DNA of 64,000 bases from Bicyclus anynana (taxonomy: Eukaryota > Arthropoda > Insecta > Lepidoptera > Nymphalidae), in contig NC_069097.1 of NCBI RefSeq assembly GCF_947172395.1, forward strand, positions 14,430,142 to 14,494,141, written 5' to 3'. This document shows, one piece after another, positions 1-10,872 of the stretch. The notes under the pieces are model-generated. The model was not told the origin of the DNA, did not search any database, and saw only the letters and a list, made by a program, of their open reading frames with translations. Position 1 is the first letter of the stretch; each line of letters opens with the position of its first letter. Both the position numbers and the translations under genes were made by a program.

Positions 1-2
1 AA

Positions 3-79
3 TTTTCATTTCATTTTCATTTCATTTTCATTTCATTTTCATTTCATTTTCATTTCATTTTCATTTCATTTTCATTTCA
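3..79. repeat. 11-bp minisatellite (TTTTCATTTCA)x7
   Basis: Seven uninterrupted identical copies of an 11-bp unit made of TTTTCA and TTTCA. The array probably continues past the left edge of the window. It resembles the (TTTCA)n 3' tail of the LINE at 55048-57770, so it could be an expanded LINE tail; no LINE body is visible here to confirm that. Confidence 0.95.
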
Positions 80-942
80 ATATGCATTAGTAACAGAAAA
101 AGAAGAAAAAATGAGAAAAAGAAAGAAAATGAAATAAGATGAGCACATTTTAGTCATAAGAGTACCAAGTAGAGATGATTTTTTCCGAAAACTGTATACC
201 TAATGATTCAGAGTAAATGTTAACTTTAGAACTGATATTATTATATTTTAACATCAGGTCAGGTCATTTGCTTTATTGAATAATATCCTGAGCTAATTAA
301 TAAGTAATTTCAGACATTTGACAAAAGGGAGTGCCCATCCTAACCTCTCGGCCATGGCATATCCTAACCACCCGGCAATTTACATAAATAACTAAAAAAC
401 TTGATAATTCTACATGAATAAACAACACAACTTGATCATAAGAAGTTTGACACACTGAGTTTTATGTCATTTTGTGAGGACTGTTGGTTTGAATGTTCGT
501 TACCTTGATTGTTAATCTTTTTGGTACTTAGACTAATTAGATAAAGACCTGCCTCGCAAGACATTATTTTTCTGTCAAAGTATATGATTAACGATCTTAT
601 GCGATTATAAACACTGTCTCTATAGAATCGATGTTTCATAGTTTACAATCGTGTCCGTCGGTTAAAAACCTTCGTAAAAATACCTTTTTGTGTAGTTAAA
701 TGATGTAAAAACTAACAAAAACTGCTAGTTTAGTATAAGATATGTATGAAATCTAAGCTCGTTTTCCTTAGAAAATGCCAGAAAATTTTGTTTGTGAATT
801 TGGGTGCGATACTAGTCCTTAGGTATTTAGTCTGAGTTTTGGTAACAGAAAAAAATAAAATACTGCTTCAAATGTTACTTTTTGTGCAAGAAGAAGGATA
901 TAAAAGTAATTTTTTTCTTTAAGAAACATGTTTTTATTAAAC
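80..942. other. No gene recognised
   Basis: AT-rich sequence. The only open frame (436-639, minus, 67 codons) has low-complexity composition and no family I recognise. No repeat match to the rest of the window was seen. Confidence 0.5.
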
Positions 943-1082
943 GTGAGACACGTGATATTTAATGTGCTACCCCATTGGGCTAGCGTGGTGGACTATTTGG
1001 CCTAACTCCTTTCATTCTGACAGGAGACTCGAGCTCAGCAGTGAGCCGAATATGGGTTGATAATAATGATGATGATGATGAT
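943..1082 (+). mobile_element. SINE A remnant, rearranged
   Basis: The 3' half of SINE A lies forward at 971-1082 (CCATTGGGC..GCGTGGTGGACTA ... GTGAGCCGAATATGGGTTGAT, then a GATGAT tail). A short SINE A piece at about 943-963 (GAGACACGTGATATTTAAT) is in the opposite orientation. The tRNA-like head is missing. The opposed pieces suggest an internal inversion or two overlapping insertions. Confidence 0.8.
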
Positions 1083-1489
1083 ACTCTTTGGGGGTATACC
1101 TGAGTTCCTGAGGCTATTGGCTGGTGGGCATTTCCCGTTTCTGAATTTTCTTTTACAAAGTAATTTTGGAAGGAAAATGAAAATCTTCCTTACTCCCTAC
1201 TTTCAGAATTACAAAAGTATCTACTCATCGTACATTGTAACGGGAAACGAGCGAAGTAGCTGCGGCCTGTAATTACTAAACCATTAAAGCCTTTAAAGTG
1301 GCAAATAAATTCGTTCCCTTTTTCTCCTAATTGATTTTTTTTTTCTTACCGTTTCTCTGAGGCACTTACTAAATAAGAAAAACGTTATATAAAGAAATAC
1401 TGTTAGCTTCGGATCATGAGATTTCGAATCCTGGATTAATACTGTAATGTTGATTCATTTCTTCCAAAAAATCTTTGAATTTGGGAAGT

Positions 1490-1680
1490 CAGTGGTCCAA
1501 CCAGACGAGGTCCCCGATATCTGACGTCACCCATTCACGTGACGTGGGCTTTTAACACACGATCTCGGGGGCACCCGGACTGATACACTCAGACCAAAAT
1601 ACCCCTCCAAAACGACCCTAAGCTGACGTCCGAGTCGGAAGGAGTTACCCTTCCCTGCCCAATATGTTCTCCATGCCCAC
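1490..1680. other. GC-richer block, unidentified old repeat
   Basis: Markedly more GC-rich than its surroundings, with CACGTGACGTGGG and ACACGATCTCGGGGGCACC-like text. The minus strand has an open stretch of roughly 50 codons (..LRVVLEGYFGLSVSVRVPPRS..) without a start. I think it is a decayed transposable-element coding fragment, but I cannot name a family. Confidence 0.3.
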
Positions 1681-1735
1681 ACTAAAAAATTTATGATAAA
1701 CAATAATTACAACTTATCAATAATTTAACATTATT

Positions 1736-1892
1736 GCACTAACGCGACTGGCAGCGTAACGGTGTCTACGCTGCCTAACAAACAACTGAGCTCAAGTTAT
1801 CAAATACCCTCTTATTTATATATATCTCTTATCTTATATATATCTCTTATTTATACCAACAACACTGATACCTCCCTTCTACAATAACTTGA
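1736..1892 (+). repeat. Dispersed repeat X, copy 1
   Basis: CACTAACGCGACTGGCAG through CAACTGAGCTCAAGT and CAAATACCCTCTTATTT to CTGATACCTCCC recurs almost unchanged at 59384-59500. This copy has an extra run of TATATATCTCTTAT repeats in the middle. Class unknown; the second copy lies between two Helitron-type ends. Confidence 0.75.
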
Positions 1893-4484
1893 ATAATTAA
1901 TGTTAATACCACGTTTAATCGAGGAACTTATAACACGAAATCGCAGTCGTTCCCTAGTTAAGCATAAATTCCTAATCACCGATGAGAGACCGTTGAGTTA
2001 TTATCAATGCTGGAAATTCTAATATCTGCCATTTTAATTAGAAGTAGTCTGAAATTCGACAGTTGAAATCCTTAAAGATATTTTCGCTCGAAATATTAAC
2101 TTTGCTCAAGTTATTCGCAAAGTTCGTACCTTTAATTAACTGTTAGTGTCACCGGTCTGATTAATTTCCTAGTTTACTTAACGGCACGCTTATACATTTT
2201 TTTTGTAATCTATAAGTAGAAAGCTAAATTTAGTTTCTTTTTTCAAAATTTAAGGTACAGTAGTTTCGGAAATAAGGGGAATGGTCAATTTTATTCAATA
2301 ACTTGTAAACTATTCACTTTAATTTTTTCATATTTTTTAGATCCTCTTAACAAACTATTTCATTTGATATATCACAATAATATGAAAAATAGTAGATTAT
2401 AAGGCGCTAAAAAAAACCCATTATATACAAGGTATTTTTAGGGCCCGAGACGTAAGGCGAAGGCCGCTAAATAGAAACCGAGCTTATAATGGGTTTAGCC
2501 CCACGTATTACACTCTGCTTTTCACTACGATTGCGAGAAAATAAAATAGTTTAGTACAATATTCAATGATTTATTTTAATTGAACATTAAATGTATACAA
2601 ATTCTACAATTTTGAATATTAAGGGAGATGCTTTTACCCGGTAACATAATTTCCGACTACTGTGAAGATGAATAATGAGTATGTGAGGTAAACGTGGGAG
2701 ATAATAATTTAAAAAATCCCTTTCATAAGTGAATCCATTCGTTTTTGTTTTCTCCACTTTACCTAGGTAGGTATTTAAGTAAATGCGTCTCGACTTTGAT
2801 GGTAACAGATTGAAAATTTCATCCATCTCCAAATTAGGATCACCATTCTCACTAGATGAAGACAAATATTGTTGAAAAATATGTAAGTTACGGTCACTAA
2901 TTAACAATGAATTTCTTTAAAAAATCAATTATTCACGCCAATTGTTTTTTAAATTCTCGCTTTTTAATTTTATTTTTCTTTCACATGAGAAAAGGCAAAG
3001 GTAATTACACCGTCCAGGATGTCCCATGTCTTCAAATCTCACTCTATTCGCAACTCAATAAAAATTAAATAAAAAAATTAACGCATGACAAGAACGCTGC
3101 ATTTTATTCCAATTTAAAGTTTTTTATTTATTTTTCAAAACAATCAGGGCCTATAATGATTCTATTTTCGAATAAAACCTCCTCCGTTTTATAGTAGGCT
3201 AGTACTTGGCTAGTACTGCTAATAAAATGAAATGATTGTTTAAATACATCCCAAAAATAAGATCAAAAGAATGTTGTGATAAGGTGAACTGTTTAACAGT
3301 TCGCTTATTATTATATGAATCATGTCTATAAAAACTAACCGATCGAACCGCGTACTGGGGTCCCTAAATATGGTTTGAGGCAATATCGTTCACATTTCTG
3401 ATTCCCAATCCAATTGCTATGATTGGGGGGAAACGAAATTTGTTAAAGATCCCTAATAGTATGAGAGATGAGTCGGCGGTAAATATTTATTATTCCTAAA
3501 ATATCCTATAATTTTCTTCAAGTAAAAACAAAACTTGAAATTATATACGAGCACCCACTTGTCCTGAAAAATCTTTTTAGATAAATATTTATTGCATACA
3601 ATGTATAGGAGTCGAAGAAGTCGCTTAAACTATCTAATTTCCTACAAACGTATGTATCTACGGGATTTAATGCTAAAGCAATTTTGGAAATAAAGTAGGA
3701 GCAAATTTGTTTAGCGAGTACATATGTTTTTTTTTCAACTATTCTATATATATTTACGAGTTTATTTACAGAGAATATATTTACTCGTAAATATATTTAT
3801 ATAACATTCCATGCAGTATTACATTTAAGCATAATATAACAGTTGTTTTCTGATAGTATCTAAGGAAAACATACACCAACAATTTTTTTTTTTAATTTTG
3901 AATTCTAAAATTAACATTGATCACAATTCACATCTCGCCTAGCACAGCTTTTCTTGATGGACAACTTTTTTAGTATTTAATAATGATGGTAAGTGGAAAG
4001 CTATCACCTAGAATAATATTCAGAGGAGTACTTTGCAGGGCATACAAGAACCACTTCCTTCAAATTGTATCTACAACCTGAACCATATGTATTAAGCTTC
4101 ATGTGATTGTACTTACACCGACAGCAATGTCCTTCAAATCGCAACACAGCAATGCTGTTTGGCGGCAGAAATAAGAATTACCGTAGTACTGGCCGGATGT
4201 GCTCACTAAAACTAAACTATTTCTTGTATTAATATTAACATGTTGACTCTTAGACTATATGGAATGTGACAGAAACAGCTGATGTAATTTAATTTTTTGA
4301 GAAGCATTTTTATGAAAAGCCGTTGCCATTCAATTCGAACATTACTTACATGTTGGAAAATATTTACAAAAACATCCAATATGAGTACTTATAATATTAT
4401 AGTACCTACTTATAAAATTTTCTTTCATACTATGAGGTTGATGAGATGTAACAAACAGGCATGAAAACTCACTTATATATAATA
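1893..4484. other. Long stretch without recognised gene
   Basis: AT-rich and mostly not matched elsewhere in the window. A 106-codon minus-strand frame at 2587-2907 has mixed composition (..DEIFNLLPSKSRR..) but no domain I recognise; at this base composition it could be chance. A perfect 14-bp inverted repeat (ATATATTTACGAGT) sits at 3748-3761 and 3783-3796. Confidence 0.4.
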
Positions 4485-4899
4485 CTAGCGGATGCCCGCG
4501 CCTTCGACCTTGTGGAATTTAGATTTTCACAAATCCCTAGAGAACCATGGATTTTTCCTGAATGAAAAGTAGCCTATGTGTTAATTCAGAGTAAAATCTA
4601 TTTCCATTCCAAATTTCGGCCAAATCGGTTCAGTAGTCATCGTTGAAGAGTAACAGACATCCAAACAAACATCCATACGAACTTTCGCATCTATACTAAT
4701 ATTATAAAGCTGAAGAGTTTATTCGTTTGATTGAACGCGCTAATCTCAGGAACTACTAGTCCGATTTGAAAAATTATTTTAGTGATAGCCCATTTATCGA
4801 GGAAGGCTATGGGCTATATATTATCCCGGTATTCCAACGGGAACGGGAACCACGCGGGTGAAACCGCGCGGCGTCAGCTAATTTATAATATTAGTAGGA
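4485..4899 (-). mobile_element. H2 Helitron-like element, split by H1
   Basis: On the minus strand the element starts TCCTACTAATATTATAAA (plus 4882-4899) and ends GGCATCCGCTAG (plus 4485-4496), with T following: the A|TC...CTAG|T pattern of Helitrons. H2 elements run from a GCGAAAGTTYG-like 5' region to a 3' end CGCGGGCGTCCGCTAG. This one is split 210 bp from its left end by an H1 element (4690-4881). Removing the insertion restores the standard H2 5' end. There is no room for a Rep/helicase gene, so it is non-autonomous. Confidence 0.75.
4690..4881 (+). mobile_element. H1 Helitron-like element nested in H2
   Basis: Starts TCTATACTAATATTATAAAG after an A and ends GCGCGGCGTCAGCTAA before a T. 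The consensus 3' end in other copies is CCGCGCGGCGTCAGCTAG|T, preceded by a short CGCGG/CCGCG hairpin. About 192 bp, no coding capacity. Shared internal text includes GGAACTACTNGTCCGATTT and CCATTTATCGAGGAAGGCTA. The host H2 sequence continues on both sides with no target duplication, as expected for Helitron insertion. Confidence 0.8.
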
Positions 4900-5009
4900 T
4901 CAGCATTGATTTTATTTATTTCATCATAAAGCTATTTGTTATACATTAAATACAGCTCACAACACAACTCTCATCGGACACGACAAATTAATTAGGGTGT
5001 AACCGGAGA

Positions 5010-5042
5010 GCGGGGGTTACTTCACAGTCACTGAACCCCCGC
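5010..5042. repeat. 9-bp perfect hairpin
   Basis: GCGGGGGTT (5010-5018) and AACCCCCGC (5034-5042) are separated by 15 bases. No run of T follows, and no coding region is adjacent, so there is no case for a terminator. Confidence 0.5.
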
Positions 5043-5091
5043 ACACACTTTCTGTTTCTACTTAATTATACATTTGTAGTGGTGTGTGTGA

Positions 5092-5379
5092 GAGCCGTGA
5101 TAGCCCAGTGGGTATGACCTCTGCCTCCTATTCTGGAGCTAGCACCTCCAACTTTTCAGTTGTGTGCATTTTAAGAAATTAAATATCACGCGTCTCAAAC
5201 GGTGAAGGAAAACATCATGAGGAAACCTGCATATCAGAGAATTTTCTCAATTCTCTGCGTGTGTGAAGTCTGCCAATCCGCATTGGGAAAGCGTGGTGGA
5301 CTATTGGCCTAAACACTCTCATTCTGAGAGAAGACTCAATCTCAGCAGTGAGCCGAATATGGGTTGATAATGATGATTA
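5092..5379 (+). mobile_element. SINE A, near full length
   Basis: tRNA-like head with an A-box-like TGATAGCCCAGTGG; the B-box region is deleted here (GGAGCTAGCACC). The body (CACCTCCAACTTTTCAGTTG, ATTAAATATCACGCGTCTC, GAAGTCTGCCAATCCGCATT) is complete and it ends GTGAGCCGAATATGGGTTGAT plus a short GAT-rich tail. The family resembles the nymphalid SINE Metulj as I remember it; that name needs checking. Confidence 0.85.
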
Positions 5380-5395
5380 GTCGCTATATAAAATA

Positions 5396-5587
5396 CTAGC
5401 TGTCGCTGCGCGGTTTCACTCGCGTGGTTTACGTTCCCGTAAGAATACGGGTATAATATATAGCCTATAGCGGTTCTCGATAAACGGGCTATCTAACACT
5501 GAAAGTATTTTTTAAATCGAATCAGTAGTTCCTGATATTAGGGCGTTCAAACAAACAAACTCTTCAGCTTTATAATAATAGTATAGA
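5396..5587 (-). mobile_element. H1 Helitron-like element
   Basis: CTAG at 5396-5399 preceded by A on plus (CTAG|T on minus), and GA at 5586-5587 followed by T (A|TC on minus). Length about 192 bp matches the nested copy at 4690. It carries a one-base variation in the hairpin region (GCTGTCGCTGCGCGG). Confidence 0.75.
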
Positions 5588-6230
5588 TGAGAGGCATATG
5601 ACTAGGTGCAAGCATGTTAGCCAGTTAAGTTTTATTATTTTTTTTTTAATTATTACTAAACTGCGTAGACAATGTGTAGTAGACACAACTTTCCATGGGC
5701 AGATAAATTCGGCAGAAATTACTACCATATTATCAGCCAAAAAACGTCGAATAAAAAGCATATTTTGTTATCAAATCTATGCCGCTTATTCCATATCACA
5801 AATACCAATTTGTATTCGAGAGCTTGTACCAATTCGGCTCAGTTTGCGGACGACATGTTTTGGAATTATTAAAAAAAAAGAGGGTATAGAACAGAAAAGT
5901 TTTGCTCATTTCCATTGGGAACTCGGGCTGGCTGAACATTTTATTTTTTCTCTTCTTAGTTATGCATCTTAAATTAGTAAACTAGAGAGTATAAAGTCTA
6001 GTAAAAGTTTACTTATTATATTTTTTGCTCATTTTGCATTGCTTTGCATTTTGCTAGCGTGAGCATCAAGCATATTACTACTACAACTATGATTATATCT
6101 GACGGAAAATTTAAATGTAGAGATGTCTAGAACATTACTTAGTCTCTATGGGTCTTAAAGACACACATAGATATAGAAAAGCTCAGTGTTTTATAACTAA
6201 ATGGTAACCTAACTTTTGGACCAACGAGGT
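5588..6230. other. No gene recognised
   Basis: A 124-codon plus-strand frame (5598-5972) overlaps a 63-codon minus frame. Neither shows a signal, domain or composition that supports a gene. A fragment resembling the head of SINE E (TTGGACCAACGAGG) lies at about 6215-6231. Confidence 0.4.
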
Positions 6231-6240
6231 AGTAACATAT

Positions 6241-6517
6241 CACCATCATTTATCAACCCATATCTGGCTCACTGCTGAGCTCGAGTCTCTTCTCAGAATG
6301 AGAGGGGTAGGCCAATTAGTCCACCACGCTGGCCCAATGCGGATTGGCAGACTTCACACACGCAGAGAATTATAAAAATTCTTTTTTTCCCTCACCGTTT
6401 GAGACACGTGATATTTAATTTCTTAAAATGCACACAATTGAAAAGTTGGAGGTGCATGCCCCGGACCAGCTTCGAACCTAGACCCACCGGAAAAGGAGGC
6501 AGAGGTCATATCCACTG
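6241..6517 (-). mobile_element. SINE A with 10-bp target duplication
   Basis: Reverse-oriented SINE A from CACCATCATTTATCAACCC to the tRNA-like head. It is bounded by AGTAACATAT at 6231-6240 and again at 6518-6527, a perfect target-site duplication that fixes both ends. The B box is degenerate (GCTTCGAACC). Confidence 0.9.
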
Positions 6518-6595
6518 AGTAACATATATACCTAAGGTTATCTAGTACAACAGTGGAAATATACTCTTGTACAAACTAAACGCAGGTACGCGTTT

Positions 6596-6811
6596 TTTTG
6601 GCTGGTGGGAGGCTTTCGGCCGTGGCTAGTTACCACCCTACCGACTAAGACGTACCGCCAAGCGATTTAGTGTTCCGGTACGATGCCGTGTAGAAACTAA
6701 AAGGATCCTTCTCCTAACAAGTTAGCCCGCTTCCATCTTAGATTGTATCATTACTTACCATCAGGTGAGATTGTAGTCAAGGCCTAACTTGTAAAAGATT
6801 AAAAAAAAAAA
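6596..6811 (+). mobile_element. Headless SINE B, fixed 5' start
   Basis: Begins TTTTGGCTGGTGGGAGGC, lacks the tRNA-like head, and runs through GACGTACCGCCAAGCGATTT, TCTTAGATTG and CACCATCAGGTGAGATTG-type text to GGCCTAACTTGTAAAAGATT plus poly-A. Four other copies (11993, 17978, 35271, 52744) begin at the same base. Confidence 0.85.
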
Positions 6812-7168
6812 CTATGTGATCCAATAACAAAAAATGCCGATTACGATCACAAACAATAGACGTTCGACCCCGAGGCGGTCCTCACGGTTCGCCAAAGATC
6901 AGATGCGGTATGAATATTACATAGCAACCCTTTGTTTCAGTACATTCGCTATGTCTATCGCAAACTTGTTACGTTGTATGCAAAATTTATGTTGTACCAG
7001 CGGTTACGGGAAACGCCGTCCGCATACAATTACCCGCTTTTGAAAACCATGAAAGCGTTTGATGGTAAAATGGTATTGTGCTTTTAGTATGTTAGCAGAA
7101 CGATGGGGTGAGTTTGTTGTCGGCTCTTCCCGGACCTAGGTGCATTTGGTACCCTCGTATTTTAAGTA

Positions 7169-7545
7169 CAGTAAAAGCTCATTATTCGCGGGGGATACGT
7201 TCTCTAAATGTGTCGCGAATACAAAAACCGTGAATATGGAATGGTATTTTATATGGGATTATAAGGGATATGTTCTTGGGTGACAAAATAAAAAACTAAA
7301 TTATATTGATTAACTATTATCTTTAGTCTTAGACAATGATTTGAAGAAATTTTTAAATTTTTTCTTGCTTGACATTTTTTAAAATCCATTTTTTCGGCAA
7401 TAGGTATTTGCAAGTTAAAGTTAAAATTTGCAGATTTTAGTCAGTTTCGTCAATCAGATCCGCGAATAACGAAATAGCCGCGAATGTAGGTATTGCGATG
7501 TTTTAATCCGCGAATAGTGAAAACGTGAATAAGGAGATTTTACTG
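7169..7545. mobile_element. TA-flanked MITE, pogo/Tigger-like
   Basis: Terminal inverted repeats CAGTAAAAGCTCATTATTC (7169) and, on the other strand, CAGTAAAATCTCCTTATTC (ending 7545), flanked by TA at 7167-7168 and 7546-7547. The TIR start CAGTA..CTC.TTAT and the TA duplication fit the pogo/Tigger branch of Tc1-mariner. At 377 bp with no open frame it is non-autonomous. CGCGAATA-type words recur inside both arms. Confidence 0.8.
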
Positions 7546-7920
7546 TATTTGACTATAATTATCACCATTATAACGAATAGCCTGCAGAGCCAATTTGGAT
7601 ATTATAAAATGCTATACTGACACGAGCTGAAAATCCAAGTCAGGAACTTACTATCGAGAACCACAACTACCTGCGTCAGAGAGGTCGCCAAATATTAATT
7701 AATGAAAATAATAATATTATAAAAAAAAGTTTTATTTGTATGCAGTAAGTATAACTCAATATCGTCAAGGGGTAATTTGTTGACGACAGCTAATAGGAAA
7801 GGGAAGCACGAGCGTCGTTAAAATTAATGGCGCCTGTTTTCATTAAGGCTTGTTAGGAGGCCATTAAAGTAATTAAGCTCTGATGGAACTATCAGAGGTG
7901 GTTCAGATTTTATATAGATA

Positions 7921-8110
7921 ATAACTGACACCGTGCGGTTACACCCGCGTGGTTCCGGTACCCGTAGGAATACGGGGAATAATATATAGCCTTCCTCGAT
8001 AAATGGGCTATCTATCACTGAAAGAATTTTTCAAATCGGACCAGTAGTTCCTGAGATTAGCGCGTTCAAGCAAACAAACAAACTCTTCAGCTTTATAATA
8101 TTAGTATAGA
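7921..8110 (-). mobile_element. H1 Helitron-like element
   Basis: Reverse H1 with a decayed 3' end (TAACTGACACCGTGCGG in place of CTAGCTGACGCCGCGCGG on plus) and an intact 5' region (CTTTATAATATTAGTATAGA). It abuts the RTE-A fragment that starts at 8112. Confidence 0.7.
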
Positions 8111-8111
8111 A

Positions 8112-8433
8112 TAGTGAATCGAATCAGAAATGAGGAGACACGTAGAAGAACCAAATTCACCGACATATCTCAGCGAGTCGCGAAGCTAAAGTGTCACATA
8201 GTTTGAAGAGCTGAATGGACGTCGGGGTCCCAAGGTGTGAGTCCTAGAGTGGCGACCCCGCACTAGAAAGTACAGTGTTGATCGACCCCTCACCAGGCGG
8301 ACTGACGAAATCAAACGAGTCGCAGGGATTTGCTGGATGCCAGCGGCTCAGGATCGTAGTGTTTAGAAGTCCCTACAAAAGGCCTATGTCCTGCAGTGGA
8401 CGTTCATCGGCCGATATGATGATGATGATACTA
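8112..8433 (+). pseudogene. RTE-A LINE C-terminal fragment
   Basis: The conceptual frame reads NRIRNEE.RRRTKFTDISQRVAKLK, then breaks. The DNA continues through the GGCGACCCCGCACTAGAAAG block, GTCGCAGGGATTTGCTGGAT and GGACGTTCATCGGCCGATAT into (GATGAT)n. This is the extreme 3' end of an RTE-like endonuclease/reverse-transcriptase ORF plus tail. Stops and frameshifts show it is dead. Confidence 0.75.
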
Positions 8434-8905
8434 AATTAATCGCGTTTGATGTTCTTAGTGAGATTCACCTATGATATATTATGTATGATTATTTATATTA
8501 ATAATTAATTTTAACTTCAAAGTTAAGAGTATCGCCGAAATGTTTTTACATTTAATACAAGATAAGCATAGATTACATTCGATATGAATATATATTAGAA
8601 CTCATCAAGAAATATCATATTGTTTTAGGAACAGACATTGGTTTTCAGAAACAAATGAAAGCCCAACTAATATTGTGGTATATAACGTACATAAGGATCT
8701 CCGCGATGAAATAGATAGCAAACTAATAGGTATAAACACGAGTAGTTTATTAAGCAAACAGTAATCAAAGTTATCAATCAATATGCCTACTCCGTAATCA
8801 CGGTTGTTCCCTTGTGTATTTTATGATAAATATTTTATTCGTCCCCATAAGGTATCACGCACACGGTCGAAGTGAAAACAATTCTAGATTTTTTAATCTT
8901 TATCT
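8434..8905. other. No gene recognised
   Basis: AT-rich, no long frame, and no match found to other parts of the window. Confidence 0.5.
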
Positions 8906-9124
8906 AAACCAGAATGCCACACGGTTTAACCCGCGTAGTTAACCGGTAATCGCGGTTCTCGTGGGAATACGGGGATAAAATATAGCCTAAAGCACCCGGA
9001 AATAGTGTAGCTTCCCAATAGTGAAAGTATTTTTCAAATCGGTTCAGTAGTGTTGTAGCCTACTGCAATTTCCAACAGCAAACAAACAAACAAACATCTT
9101 TCCTTTTTATAATATTAGTATAGG
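8906..9124 (-). mobile_element. Degenerate H1-like element
   Basis: Recognisable by ACACGGTTTAACCCGCG, GGGAATACGGGGATAAAATA, TTTTTCAAATCGGTTCAGTAG and the end TTTATAATATTAGTATAGG. Carries an extra insertion near the 3' end (ACCGGTAATCGCGG) and a divergent middle. Confidence 0.6.
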
Positions 9125-10018
9125 TATATTCAATCTTACTATATTTCCCCTTTGATAGATATATCAGCATTATTTTTCCTAGGTGCGATATATTTTTTTT
9201 TTATAATAGTTTGACTCGCTTTTGATGGAAATAACAATTACCTAGTACGCTTTGTAGACTGCAGTAATGCGTTCTGTCCAATTTATATTTAATTGTGCTG
9301 TCTAAAATAAGGTCATTAAAATTTCAGTAAAAAAGTAAGTTCAACCAAAGCGAACGTTGTTTTTACAAGAAAAAAAAATAAATGTATGTAAACAAATAAC
9401 GTAACAATGAATGTATCTGATCGCTGACAAAGTCGCGGGTTAAAATTAAAAAAAAAACACTACTGTATGAAAACTAACATCCATACTCTAAGCCCCCAAC
9501 TGAGTCTAACTATTTAAACTGTCTAGTGAAAAATATATTTTCAGAAATTCTGAAACAACTCTCACAACAAATATATGAAAAGGTACATAAACAAATATAT
9601 TTTTGTTACGTTCCAATAGATGAAACTCTATTGTGCGTTTAAAAATACAGATAAAACAAACACGCGGCTTACAATGTGCGCTTAGCCTTACAGAACCAAT
9701 ACAGGACGCCATGTTGTGTACATGACAGCTGTCACAAAGCAATATCACGAAGTAAATCCTGTGTTTTGGGAAATAATCTCTGTTTAATATAGAATTAATA
9801 ACCTTTTAATGAAAGACTTTAGTGTGATATTGTTTCTCTACTTTCAGAAAACGGTTCGGTTTCAGTTTTAGGTTTTCATCATCATCATCATGCGATGATA
9901 CGTGCGTGCGATGTTTTATCTGTACAATTTTATCTAATCGATATTCTAATCCAGACCATTAGAAAAAACTTTACTGAAACGATTCTGAAAGTTTGTGGCA
10001 CAGGTGAGAAACTATACT
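9125..10018. other. No gene recognised
   Basis: AT-rich. A minus-strand 80-codon frame at 9506-9748 has no recognisable domain. A short (CAT)n run sits near 9880. Confidence 0.5.
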
Positions 10019-10214
10019 TCTATACTAATATTATAAAGCTGAAGAGTTTGTTTGTTTGGTTAAACGTGCTAATCTCAGGAACTACTGGTCCTATTTGAAA
10101 AATTCTTTCAGTGTTAGATAACCCATTTATCGAGGAAGGCTATAGGCTATATATTATCCTAGTATTCCTAAGGGAACGGGGATCACGCGGGTGAAACCGC
10201 GCGGCGTCAGTTAG
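10019..10214 (+). mobile_element. H1 Helitron-like element
   Basis: Starts TCTATACTAATATTATAAAG and ends CGCGCGGCGTCAGTTAG. Its 3' terminus TTAG is a one-base change from CTAG. A chance open frame crosses into it from the left and is not a gene. Confidence 0.75.
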
Positions 10215-10619
10215 TTAACAATAATCGTAAAAGTTCGTTTTTACAACTATAGCTATAAAAGCTAGAGAAAACTTTTATCAAACAAATTAGTCAGCGAAAT
10301 TTACCGCAGTGAAGGTAGTTACATCGCCGTTCTGACATAGCCGCTTTATACTCTATGGTGAAACGCGATGAAAAATTTCAAACTGAGCCAAGCAATTTTA
10401 ATTAAGCTTTACTTTATAGTGGATACACTTCAAGGTAATATTAATTTGCAGAAAGCGAAGGTATATTATTACATACAGTGTATCCAGTGGTATAGAGTAG
10501 TGTTCGTTTAGGAGTTTATAAGTTATCAGGCAAGTCTAACAATAACAAATTGGTTAAAAAGTTTAACTGATACAGACACCGAAGAATTACTCAATGCAAA
10601 TATGAAATAAGCTAAAATA

Positions 10620-10872
10620 ATTGTGTACACCTATCTAACGTTTCTGCTTACTGTTTTACTTTACTTTTCTTTTTTGTAATGTATTTCTTTTTGTAATGTA
10701 GTCCTATTTATTGTAATTTTTGTAATTAGTCCTAGTCCAACGGAAAACATTAGAAAATGCTACCTGGTCTCCACGATGCAGATCAATCTAGTGTGGAGAC
10801 CACAGGCAATGTTATGGTTTTTTGTATCTATTTTTTTGGTTAATAAAGATCTATTTATTATTATTTATTTAT
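10620..10872 (+). mobile_element. Putative LINE 3' UTR with stem-loop and polyA signal
   Basis: T-rich sequence with a perfect 10-bp inverted repeat, TGGTCTCCAC (10765-10774) and GTGGAGACCA (10793-10802). An AATAAA follows at 10842-10847, then a (TTTA)-type tail to about 10872. A short frame just upstream ends at TAA (..EELLNANMK). The layout resembles the 3' end of a non-LTR element; no RT motif is present to prove it. Confidence 0.35.

Noticed and set aside
2587..2907. 106-codon minus frame as a gene
   Set aside because: No domain, no upstream promoter or splice signal I can support; kept only as a note in the surrounding stretch.
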